In this document: piece by piece, positions 1 to 6,802 of the stretch | Layout of the letters: each line of letters opens with the position of its first letter | Numbering within the stretch: position 1 is the first letter of the stretch | Source: Pseudomonadota bacterium | Lineage (GTDB): Bacteria > Pseudomonadota > Gammaproteobacteria > Burkholderiales > Burkholderiaceae_D | Assembly (NCBI GenBank): GCA_018241865.1 | Contig: JAFECY010000110.1 | Coordinates: 1 to 10,824 of the forward strand | Direction of reading: 5' to 3' | Length of the DNA: 10,824 bases | Translations under genes and position numbers: made by a program | The notes under the pieces: model-generated | The model's database searches: none | Seen by the model: the letters and a program-made list of their open reading frames with translations, nothing else | Told to the model about the DNA's origin: nothing

Positions 1-99
1 ATGTCGGCTTCCTCCATGCAAGCACTTTTTCTCACGTGCTGTCATACGTGTAATCGCGCGTGTTATCACGCATGTTATCAATATCGCGCTAGCGGCACA
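1..99. other. Non-coding left edge downstream of the ABC transporter
   Basis: This stretch lies past the stop codon of the minus-strand ABC transporter. It contains the 12-bp tandem repeat array described separately and a weak 5-bp hairpin (AGCAC/GTGCT, 21-40) with no T tract on the transporter's strand, so no convincing terminator is seen. On the minus strand a GGAGG (plus positions 15-11) lies 8 nt before an AT at positions 2-1. If the base just left of the window is C on the plus strand, this would be the start codon of another minus-strand gene leaving the window. That cannot be verified here. Confidence 0.4.
33..80. repeat. Four imperfect tandem 12-bp repeats
   Basis: Four head-to-tail 12-bp units at 33-44, 45-56, 57-68 and 69-80 fit the consensus CRCGTGTTATCA. 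The columns for C3, T5, G6, T10 and C11 are identical in all four units, and the last two units differ at a single base. Flanking 12-mers do not fit. The array lies 19 bp beyond the stop codon of the Atm1-type transporter gene. It could be a small degenerating minisatellite or a cluster of protein-binding sites; the sequence does not decide between these. Confidence 0.6.
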
Positions 100-1959
100 T
101 CAAGTCAATACTTCCGCCTCGCCGGCGTCATGTGCTGCTGGCGATGACAAGCCTTCATCATTTCTCACTTGCTGGCGCGCCCACATTTGCGCGTACAAAC
201 CGTCTGCCGCCAGCAATTGCGGATGCGTACCGCGCTCGACAATTTTCCCATGATCGAGCACCAGAATCTGCGCAGCATCGGCTATGGTCGAAAGGCGATG
301 CGCGATCACCAGCGTGGTGCGGTTGCGGGCGATGTCTTGCAATTGCGCTTGAATCGCTTGCTCGGCTTTGGAATCGAGCGCGGAGGTGGCTTCGTCGAAG
401 ATCAGCAGTGCCGGATTTTTCAGCAGCGTGCGGGCAATCGCCACGCGCTGCTTTTCGCCACCAGAAAGTTTCAGGCCGCGTTCGCCGACTGCGGTTTGAT
501 ACGCATCGGGCAGCGAGATGATGAAATCGTGAATCGAGGCAGCCTTGGCGGCGGCGATGATTTCTTCGTGCGTCGCACCCGGTTTGCCGTAGGCGATGTT
601 GTATTCGATGCTGTCGTTGAATAGCACGGTATCCTGCGGCACGATGCCGATGGCTTGCCGCAAAGATGCCTGCGTCACCTTGCGGATGTCTTGCCCGTCG
701 ATGCTGATGCTGCCGCTGTCGATATCGTAAAAGCGGAACAGCAGGCGCGACAGGGTGGACTTGCCGGAGCCGCTGTGGCCGACCACGGCAGTGGTGGTGC
801 CGGCGGCGATGGTGAAATCGACGTCGAACAGAATTTTTCGCTTGCTTTCGTAATGGAAATCGACATGCGAGAAGCGCACTTGCGCGCCGTCGATTAGCAG
901 CGTCCGCGCATCCGGCGCATCGGCAATTTCACGATGCTGATCGAGCAGGCCGAACAGCCGTTCCATGTCGGCCAAACTTTGCTTGATTTCGCGGTAGATC
1001 ACGCCGAGGAAATTCAGCGGCACGTACAACTGGATCATGAAAGCATTCACCAGCACCAAGTCGCCCAGCGTCATGCTGCCGTCCATCACGCCATTGGTGG
1101 CACGCCACAGCATCAGCGTGACGGCGACGGCAATGATGAGCGACTGACCGGTATTCAGCAGCGATAACGAGGTTTGCGATTTGACAGCGGCGGTTTCGTA
1201 ATGCTTCAGCCCTTCGTCGTAGCGGCGCGCTTCGTAATCTTCGTTACCGAAATATTTGACCGTTTCGTAATTGAGTAGCGAGTCGATGGCCTTGGTATTG
1301 GCCTTCGAGTCCAGTTCGTTCATGGTGCGACGAAAGTGCGTGCGCCATTCAGTGACGAACACGGTGAAGCTGATGTAGATCACCAGCGCGCTCAAGGTAA
1401 TCACCGCGAACCAGATGTCGTAGTGCAGCACCAAATAAGCGATCACCAACGTGATTTCAACCAGCGTCGGCAAAATGGAAAATAAAGAAAACTGCACCAG
1501 CGAACCGATGCCGCGCGTGCCGCGCTCGATGTCGCGCGTCATGCCGCCAGTCTGGCGATTCAAATGAAAGCGCAGCGACAGCGCATGCAGATGACGAAAC
1601 ACTTTCAATGCGATGGTGCGCACCGCGCGCTGGGTCACTTTGGCGAACACGAATTCGCGCAATTCGGTGAACAAGGTGGTGCACACGCGCAGCGCGCCGT
1701 AAGCCAGCAACAGGCCGAGCGGCAACACCAGCAGCGCACGTGGATTGCCGGGGCTGATGGTCATGTGATCGACCAGTTCTTTCAAGATCAGCGGCACGCC
1801 GACTTGGGCTAACTTGGCGCCGACCAGAAACAACAAGGCCAGCAAAACCCGCCATTTGTACGCCCACAAATAGGGCAACAAGGTCTTGATCGTCGCCCAG
1901 TCGTTACGTGGGCCGGTGGCGAGCGGGGCGGGTTCGGAAGAGGCGGTGTGGCGGCGCAT
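100..1959 (-). CDS. Atm1-type ABC half-transporter (permease fused to ATPase)
   Basis: This 619-residue inner-membrane exporter has one transmembrane domain followed by one nucleotide-binding domain and should act as a homodimer. About six hydrophobic segments fall near residues 36-58, 75-97, 155-178, 180-203, 265-287 and 298-322. The stretch [11 protein letters not shown] (230-240) is the hallmark of the Atm1/ABCB7/HMT1 group. Members export glutathione-linked or sulfur-containing compounds and, in bacteria, are tied to heavy-metal tolerance. The ATPase is complete: Walker [10 protein letters not shown] (394-402), Q-loop Q442, signature LSGGE (498-502), Walker B ending in D522-E523, and switch H554. 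The ATG at 1959 has no clear Shine-Dalgarno sequence, but no other in-frame ATG occurs before the first membrane segment. It is divergent from the thioesterase gene. The family call is firm; the substrate is not shown by sequence. Confidence 0.93.
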   Translation of the reverse strand: MRRHTASSEPAPLATGPRNDWATIKTLLPYLWAYKWRVLLALLFLVGAKLAQVGVPLILKELVDHMTISPGNPRALLVLPLGLLLAYGALRVCTTLFTELREFVFAKVTQRAVRTIALKVFRHLHALSLRFHLNRQTGGMTRDIERGTRGIGSLVQFSLFSILPTLVEITLVIAYLVLHYDIWFAVITLSALVIYISFTVFVTEWRTHFRRTMNELDSKANTKAIDSLLNYETVKYFGNEDYEARRYDEGLKHYETAAVKSQTSLSLLNTGQSLIIAVAVTLMLWRATNGVMDGSMTLGDLVLVNAFMIQLYVPLNFLGVIYREIKQSLADMERLFGLLDQHREIADAPDARTLLIDGAQVRFSHVDFHYESKRKILFDVDFTIAAGTTTAVVGHSGSGKSTLSRLLFRFYDIDSGSISIDGQDIRKVTQASLRQAIGIVPQDTVLFNDSIEYNIAYGKPGATHEEIIAAAKAASIHDFIISLPDAYQTAVGERGLKLSGGEKQRVAIARTLLKNPALLIFDEATSALDSKAEQAIQAQLQDIARNRTTLVIAHRLSTIADAAQILVLDHGKIVERGTHPQLLAADGLYAQMWARQQVRNDEGLSSPAAHDAGEAEVLT

Positions 1960-1993
1960 GTCTTGCGGTCATGTCGTGGGGATAGGTGTTAGG

Positions 1994-1999
1994 ATTGTA
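1994..1999 (-). promoter_or_regulatory. Possible -10 box for the Atm1-type transporter
   Basis: Read on the minus strand this is TACAAT, one mismatch from TATAAT. A start about 7 nt downstream would give a 5' leader of roughly 28 nt before the ATG at 1959. No good -35 hexamer is visible at 15-19 bp spacing, so this is only a candidate within the 74-bp divergent gap. Confidence 0.3.
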
Positions 2000-2033
2000 G
2001 CTGTTCAGCGCCCATTCCCGCAGAGAGTTCACG

Positions 2034-2432
2034 ATGACCGATCCCCACACCACGCTACCAGCCGGAAAAATGCCGGTGCTGCGCGTCATGCCGATGCCGG
2101 CCGACGCCAATATCCACGGCGATGTGTTCGGCGGTTGGATCATGGCGCAGGTCGATATCGCCGGTTCGCTGCCGGCAGTGCGCCGCGCCAACGGCCGGGT
2201 GGCGACCATCGCGGTCAATTCTTTCCTGTTCAAACATCCGGTATTCGTCGGCGACCTGCTGTCTTTCTATGCCGACATCGTCCAAACCGGCACGACCTCG
2301 GTCACGGTGTATGTCGAGGTGTATGCCGAACGCAGCCGTTTGCAATCGGAAACGGTGAAGGTGACGGAAGCGACCTTGACCTATGTCGCCACGGATGATG
2401 CGCGCAAGCCGCGACCGTTGCCGCCGCTGTGA
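2034..2432 (+). CDS. yciA: Acyl-CoA thioesterase, YciA-type hotdog fold
   Basis: This 132-residue cytosolic enzyme should hydrolyse acyl-CoA thioesters to free acid and CoA. Its length and layout match the YciA family of E. coli and Haemophilus. Visible family features are the PMPADAN stretch (20-26), the HGDVFGGW motif (28-35) opening the hotdog helix, and D41, which aligns with the catalytic aspartate. GTTSV (86-90) follows, and the C-terminus KPRPLPPL resembles the family's usual GKPRALP ending. Colinearity with YciA supports the ATG at 2034, although the ribosome site (AGAGAG, 7 nt upstream) is weak. The gene converges on fadD with only 28 bp between stop codons. It may counterbalance acyl-CoA pools made by ligases such as its neighbour, but co-regulation is not shown. 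Confidence 0.93.
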   Translation: MTDPHTTLPAGKMPVLRVMPMPADANIHGDVFGGWIMAQVDIAGSLPAVRRANGRVATIAVNSFLFKHPVFVGDLLSFYADIVQTGTTSVTVYVEVYAERSRLQSETVKVTEATLTYVATDDARKPRPLPPL

Positions 2433-2460
2433 TGCGAGCGGACGTCGGCGCGGTCAATCT

Positions 2461-4143
2461 CTAGGCAGCCGGCTTGGCATCGCGCAACTCGCGCCGCAAA
2501 ATCTTGCCGACATTACTCTTCGGAAGCGCATCGCGGAATTCGATGTATTTCGGACGCTTGTAGCCGGTGAATCGTTCCTTGCAAAATGCGGTCAACTCTT
2601 CCACGGTCAGATTCGGATCCTTGCGCACCACGAACACTTTCACCGCCTCGCCAGAGTTGGCATCCGGCACGCCGACGCAAGCGCATTCCATCACGCCGGG
2701 ATGTTCGGCCAGCACGTCTTCCACTTCGTTCGGATACACATTGAAACCGGATACGAGGATCATGTCTTTTTTGCGATCGACGATGCGGGTATAGCCGCGC
2801 TCGTCCATGATGCCGATGTCGCCGGTCTTGAAAAAGCCGTCGGCGGTCATGACCTTGGCGGTTTCATCCGGGCGCTGCCAATAACCGGCCATCACTTGCG
2901 GGCCGCGGATGGCAATTTCACCGCGTTCGCCGAGCGGCACCGGCTTGCCGTCGTCATCGAGCATCACGACTTCGGTCGAGGAGAAAGGCAGGCCGATGGT
3001 GTGCGAAAACTCGGTGGCATCGGCCGGGTTGCAGGTGGCAGCCGGTGAAGTTTCGGACAAGCCATAGGCTTCGATAATCGGCGTGCCGGTGACTTTTGCC
3101 CAGCGTTCCGCCACCGATTGCTGTACCGCCGCACCGCCACCTAGGCTGATCTTGAGTGAAGAAAAATCGAGCTTGGCAAATTCGGCATTGTTGAGCAAAC
3201 CGTTGAACAAGGTATTCACCGACGGGAAAAAATGGATGCGGTATTTGTCCATGGTCTTGACTAGCCCGGGGATATCGCGCGGATTCGGAATCAGCACATT
3301 CGTCGCGCCGGCGCGCACGCCCAGCAGACAGCAGGCGGTCAGGGCAAAGATGTGATACAGCGGCAAAGCGCACAGGAAGCGCAATTGATCGACGTGGGGC
3401 GGCTTGTTCAATGCCGGCTGCAGCCAAGCATCGGCCTGCAGGACATTGGCAATCACGTTGCGATGGAGAAGCGTCGCGCCCTTCGCCACGCCGGTAGTGC
3501 CGCCGGTGTATTGCAAGAAAGCGACGTCGTCGTGATTGAGTTCGACCGGCTTCAATGTCATGCCCTTGGCTTCCGCCAGCATCTGCTTGAACGGCACCGC
3601 GCCAGGCAGATGGTAGGCAGGCACCATCTTCTTGACATTACGCACCACGAAGTTGACCAACATGCCCTTGAACCCGCCGAGCAGATCACCCATGCTGGCG
3701 ACGATGACATGCTTGACGTGGGATTTGGCCAGCACTTGCTGCAAGGTGGTGGCGAAATTTTCTAGGATGACGATGGCTTCCGTGCCGGAGTCTTCCAGTT
3801 GATGTTCCAGTTCGCGCGGCGTGTAGAGTGGGTTGACATTGACCACCACATAGCCGGCGCGCAGAACAGCAGCGACTGTCACAGGATATTGCAAGACATT
3901 GGGCATCATCACCGCCACCCGCGCGCCCTTTTGCAAGCCCTTGCTTTGCAGCCAAGCGCCAAAGCGCGCCGACAGTGCGTCGATTTCCGCGAAGCGCAAG
4001 GCCTTGTCCATGCAAACGAATGCCGTGCGTTGCGCGTGTTTGCGGAAGGACTCTTCCATCAACTGCGCCAGCGAACGGTACTGGGTGTAATCGATTTCCG
4101 CCGGCACGTTGGCCGGATAGGATTTCAACCAGAATTTGTCCAT
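2461..4143 (-). CDS. fadD: Long-chain fatty acid-CoA ligase
   Basis: This 560-residue enzyme activates fatty acids to acyl-AMP and then to acyl-CoA, the entry step of beta-oxidation and lipid reuse. It acts at the inner face of the cytoplasmic membrane. All adenylate-forming motifs are present: P-loop YTGGTTGVAKG (212-222, K221), EAYGLSE (358-364), TGD (440-442) with D442, DRKKDM (456-461), and the C-terminal PKSNVGKILRR with catalytic K547. The P-loop is of the E. coli FadD form and the length is typical (E. coli about 561). The ATG at 4143 has a strong ribosome site AGGAGGAG 6 nt upstream. The fusion gene upstream ends 58 bp before this start on the same strand, so the two probably form an operon. 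No terminator was seen in the 28-bp gap to yciA. Confidence 0.95.
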   Translation of the reverse strand: MDKFWLKSYPANVPAEIDYTQYRSLAQLMEESFRKHAQRTAFVCMDKALRFAEIDALSARFGAWLQSKGLQKGARVAVMMPNVLQYPVTVAAVLRAGYVVVNVNPLYTPRELEHQLEDSGTEAIVILENFATTLQQVLAKSHVKHVIVASMGDLLGGFKGMLVNFVVRNVKKMVPAYHLPGAVPFKQMLAEAKGMTLKPVELNHDDVAFLQYTGGTTGVAKGATLLHRNVIANVLQADAWLQPALNKPPHVDQLRFLCALPLYHIFALTACCLLGVRAGATNVLIPNPRDIPGLVKTMDKYRIHFFPSVNTLFNGLLNNAEFAKLDFSSLKISLGGGAAVQQSVAERWAKVTGTPIIEAYGLSETSPAATCNPADATEFSHTIGLPFSSTEVVMLDDDGKPVPLGERGEIAIRGPQVMAGYWQRPDETAKVMTADGFFKTGDIGIMDERGYTRIVDRKKDMILVSGFNVYPNEVEDVLAEHPGVMECACVGVPDANSGEAVKVFVVRKDPNLTVEELTAFCKERFTGYKRPKYIEFRDALPKSNVGKILRRELRDAKPAA

Positions 4144-4149
4144 GCTTTT

Positions 4150-4157
4150 CTCCTCCT
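4150..4157 (-). promoter_or_regulatory. Strong ribosome binding site of fadD
   Basis: On the minus strand this reads AGGAGGAG, followed by the 6-nt spacer AAAAGC and then the ATG at 4143. It fixes the fadD start. It also suggests that fadD is translated efficiently and independently of the upstream gene, whose stop codon lies 58 bp before. Confidence 0.8.
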
Positions 4158-4201
4158 GTCTCTTGGTATCTCGTATTGTTCCTCGCGCATTGCGCTGTCG
4201 T

Positions 4202-6718
4202 TCAAGGCGAGGATATCGGCTGCTGTGTCACGTGGATGCTATCGGGCAGCGCACTTGGGCGCAAGCGTTTTGCACAATACTGCCGCAGTTCTTCCTGGTC
4301 GATTCGCATATTGCGATGCAATATCACCTCGGCCTGCAATTGCGTTTGCCCGTTTTCATCGCGCTGCCGTTTGACTTCAGCCAACGCCACCGCCGGATGC
4401 TCGAATAGGATTTCCTCGATCTGACGCGGGAAGATGCGTTGACCGTCGCGCAGCAGCATATTGTCCTTGCGATCAATCAGCGTAAAGAAACCATCTTCGT
4501 CGGCACTGGCGATATCGCCGGTCGCCAACCAGCCGTCGCGCAAGCGTTCCGCCGTCATCGCATGCGCGCCTGCGTAACCGGCAAACACTTGCGGTCCGCG
4601 CACCCACAATTCGCCCGGCATGTCGGGCGCGCACACTTGGCCGCTGTCGAGATCGATAATTTTTGCTTCAGTATCCGGCAAGGGCAAGCCGAGCGCGCCG
4701 GCGCGTCGCCGCGTCGCTACCGGCATCGCCAATACCGCCGGCGCTGCTTCGGTCAAACCGTAGGCTTCGATCAAGCGGCCGCGGGTGATTTTCTCGAACT
4801 CTTCCCGCACTTCCTGCGGCAGCGAAGAGCCGCTGACGGCACACACGCGGATCGATGCCAAACCGAAGCGACGCACGCCCGGCGTGTGCATCAGTTGCCG
4901 CACCATGCGCGGCGTGGTCGGGAAATAGGTCGGCCGCATTTTTTTGACGGTCTTCAGCAATTGCGGAATGTCGTTGTCCGCCAACAAAATCAAGCTCGCG
5001 CCCAGATAGACGCCCAGATGCAGCAAGCCGCCCAAACCGTAAGGCGATGACAGGGGTTGATGCGCCAAGAAACGCTCGTCCCCCGGCCGCGACTCCGGCA
5101 GCCAGTGGCGCAATTGCAAGGCATTGGCGGCCAGATTGCGGTGCGACAGCGGCACCGGCAAGGCCGTCCCACCGGTGCCGAAGGTATAGGCGATGATGGC
5201 GGTGTCGTCCACCGATTGCGTCGCGTCCGGCGGCAGGCGGCGGCCGCGCAACACCATGTGACGAAAACGCAGGAAAGCGATGTTGCCCAATTTTTCAGCA
5301 GTCGCTTCCGCCGCCAGATGGTGGCCTTCCTGCACGTGATGCAGCAGCGCGAATTGCAGCTTTTCGCGCCAGCCCATGTATTCGCTCGGCGTCGTCAAGA
5401 TCACTTGGCGCACATCGCCCGGATGATCGCGCAAGGCGGCACACCAGTCGGCATGGCGTTTGCTCATGCCGATCAGCATCACGCTGCGGGTTTCGACTAA
5501 GCGCGCGCACAGGGTCGCGGCCTCGATGTCGACATCGGCCAGCACCACCACACCGCTCGCCTTCAGCACACCGAAATAAGCAATCGGCCATTGCGGAATA
5601 TTGGGCAAGGCCAGCATGACGCGCTCGCCCGCTCGCAAGCCGGCGGCTTGCAGACTGCCGGCGAATTTGCCGGCGAGCCGATCGAGTTCGCGCCAACTGA
5701 TTGCGCGGCCGCAGAAATGCAGCGCAGTTGTTTTGCCGAAGCGACGCGCGGTCGCTTCCAACAGACGCGGTAGCGGCGTCGAGGGCGGGCGAATGCGATA
5801 CGGCGTGCGGGCATCGTAGAACTTCAGCCAAGGCCGCTCGGCTTCCAGTGCTTTGCGCGCCGTACGCCGCTGCGTTCTTTGTGCCGCCTTCTGTTCGGCC
5901 AGTACCAAGGGATCGACTTGCGCTTGCAGAAAACGTTCGATGGCACGATTGACCGCATCCGGCCGCTCGACCATCACTTGGTGCGCCGATACCGGGATCA
6001 CCACTTCTTCGGCACCGGGCACCAGTTGCGCCACCTGCCGATACGAAACGTCGGAAAACAGGGTGTCGCGCTGACCGAGTATCACTTGCGTAGGCACGGC
6101 GATCCGACGCAGATATTCTGTGCCATCCCACTGGGTCAGGGCATAACGATTTTGCAGATAAACCACGTGCGTCGGCGGATACAAGTGCGCGGCGTTGAAG
6201 CCGACCACTGGCAAGGCCTTGCGCAACCAATCCAACATCACCGGCGGCACCCGCAGCAGCAAGCGGCCAGCAGCGCGCAAGCGGAATTGCACGGCCGAGG
6301 CGATGATGACCAGCGCGGTCACCCGCTGTGGATGTTGGCTCAGAAAATACGCGGAAAGCGCGCCGCCGAATGAGTGACACACCAAGATGAAACGCGGCGG
6401 TGCCTGCAGAACATCCAGCGCCGCTTCGATGTCGGCCACCAATTCCGGCACGTCGTAATGTGCGCCATCGACTTCTGTCGGGGCATCGGTGTAGCCGTGA
6501 CCGCGTAGATCGAGCGCAATGACACGATAGTCGGATTGAAAATGTTCGAGCTGGTATTCCCAGTAGGCAGCGCGGCCGCCGAAACCGTGCAGGAAGACGA
6601 TGGTTTGCGCCGCGTCGCGCGGGCCGGCATCGACCACACTCATCTCGAATGGCTTGCCATTGGCCAAGCGGCCGGGCAGGCTGATGGTGATGCGGTGCAA
6701 ATCGACGTCGAAGCTCAT
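4202..6718 (-). CDS. Fusion of an alpha/beta hydrolase and a degenerate AMP-binding ligase domain
   Basis: This is an 838-residue two-domain protein. Residues 1-265 form an alpha/beta hydrolase: HGFGG (44-48, oxyanion region), nucleophile S116 in CHSFGG, probable acid D218 (GQRD) and H246. A basic, probably helical linker (about 266-305) joins it to an adenylate-forming domain (about 310-838) with YGLTE (653-657), TGD (733-735) and DRKDNM (749-754). Two key elements are altered. The P-loop position reads YTFGTGGTALPVPLSH (511-526), with leucine in place of the usual lysine. The chain ends at ...TQQPISSP, about where the A10 GK motif with its catalytic lysine should begin; no reading frame before fadD restores it. 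An in-frame TAG seven codons upstream makes ATG 6718 the first possible start, yet no ribosome site precedes it. Domain order resembles the OleBC fusion of olefin synthesis, but OleB uses an aspartate nucleophile and no oleA or oleD is nearby. The natural substrate is unknown. Confidence 0.88.
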   Translation of the reverse strand: MSFDVDLHRITISLPGRLANGKPFEMSVVDAGPRDAAQTIVFLHGFGGRAAYWEYQLEHFQSDYRVIALDLRGHGYTDAPTEVDGAHYDVPELVADIEAALDVLQAPPRFILVCHSFGGALSAYFLSQHPQRVTALVIIASAVQFRLRAAGRLLLRVPPVMLDWLRKALPVVGFNAAHLYPPTHVVYLQNRYALTQWDGTEYLRRIAVPTQVILGQRDTLFSDVSYRQVAQLVPGAEEVVIPVSAHQVMVERPDAVNRAIERFLQAQVDPLVLAEQKAAQRTQRRTARKALEAERPWLKFYDARTPYRIRPPSTPLPRLLEATARRFGKTTALHFCGRAISWRELDRLAGKFAGSLQAAGLRAGERVMLALPNIPQWPIAYFGVLKASGVVVLADVDIEAATLCARLVETRSVMLIGMSKRHADWCAALRDHPGDVRQVILTTPSEYMGWREKLQFALLHHVQEGHHLAAEATAEKLGNIAFLRFRHMVLRGRRLPPDATQSVDDTAIIAYTFGTGGTALPVPLSHRNLAANALQLRHWLPESRPGDERFLAHQPLSSPYGLGGLLHLGVYLGASLILLADNDIPQLLKTVKKMRPTYFPTTPRMVRQLMHTPGVRRFGLASIRVCAVSGSSLPQEVREEFEKITRGRLIEAYGLTEAAPAVLAMPVATRRRAGALGLPLPDTEAKIIDLDSGQVCAPDMPGELWVRGPQVFAGYAGAHAMTAERLRDGWLATGDIASADEDGFFTLIDRKDNMLLRDGQRIFPRQIEEILFEHPAVALAEVKRQRDENGQTQLQAEVILHRNMRIDQEELRQYCAKRLRPSALPDSIHVTQQPISSP

Positions 6719-6724
6719 GCCGGC

Positions 6725-6730
6725 ATTGTA
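6725..6730 (-). promoter_or_regulatory. Possible -10 box giving a leaderless fusion-gene transcript
   Basis: Read on the minus strand this is TACAAT, ending 6 nt before the ATG at 6718. The expected transcription start, about 7 nt past the box, would fall on the A of the start codon. No Shine-Dalgarno sequence is visible, which fits leaderless initiation. No good -35 hexamer is present, so this may be chance. Confidence 0.3.
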
Positions 6731-6737
6731 GCGAAAC

Positions 6738-6755
6738 TACCGCCAGCTTTCGGTA
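6738..6755. other. Short inverted repeat upstream of the fusion gene
   Basis: TACCG (6738-6742) and CGGTA (6751-6755) are perfect inverted arms separated by 8 nt. They lie about 20-37 bp upstream of the fusion gene's start, between its possible -10 box and the end of the lipoprotein gene. This could be an operator or chance pairing; five base pairs is too little for a strong claim. Confidence 0.25.
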
Positions 6756-6769
6756 AAACGTTGCGCGCA

Positions 6770-6789
6770 CGCGGTCAGCGCGACCAGCG
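6770..6789 (-). terminator. Weak hairpin after the lipoprotein gene
   Basis: On the minus strand a stem CGC-(bulged T)-GGTC pairs with GACC-GCG around a 5-nt loop, starting 13 nt after the lipoprotein stop codon. A T4 run follows only about 11 nt after the stem, so it is not a classic intrinsic terminator. It might cause partial termination between the lipoprotein and fusion genes. Read-through cannot be excluded. Confidence 0.25.
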
Positions 6790-6802
6790 GTATTGCGACG
6801 GC

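Noticed and set aside
21..40. Terminator for the Atm1-type transporter
   Set aside because: The AGCAC/GTGCT stem is only 5 bp with a 10-nt loop, and no T tract follows on the transporter's strand.
1..147. 48-codon cysteine-rich plus-strand frame from the first base
   Set aside because: Its cysteines come largely from the 12-bp repeat array, whose length is a multiple of three. It has no ribosome site in view and runs antisense into the transporter gene's end.
4144..4201. A frameshift hiding the missing A10 motif of the fusion protein
   Set aside because: I read all three minus-strand frames between the fusion's stop codon and fadD. None encodes a GK(I/L)xRR-like motif, so a simple frameshift does not explain the truncation.
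4202..6718. OleBC of olefin biosynthesis
   Set aside because: The domain order matches, but the hydrolase has a serine nucleophile, the ligase lacks its catalytic lysines, and no OleA or OleD gene is in the window.
5295..6770. 491-codon open frame on the minus strand overlapping the fusion gene in another frame
   Set aside because: Its translation shows no recognisable domain and is rich in Arg and Ala, as expected for an out-of-frame reading of GC-rich coding DNA. All hydrolase and ligase motifs lie in the other frame (4202-6718).
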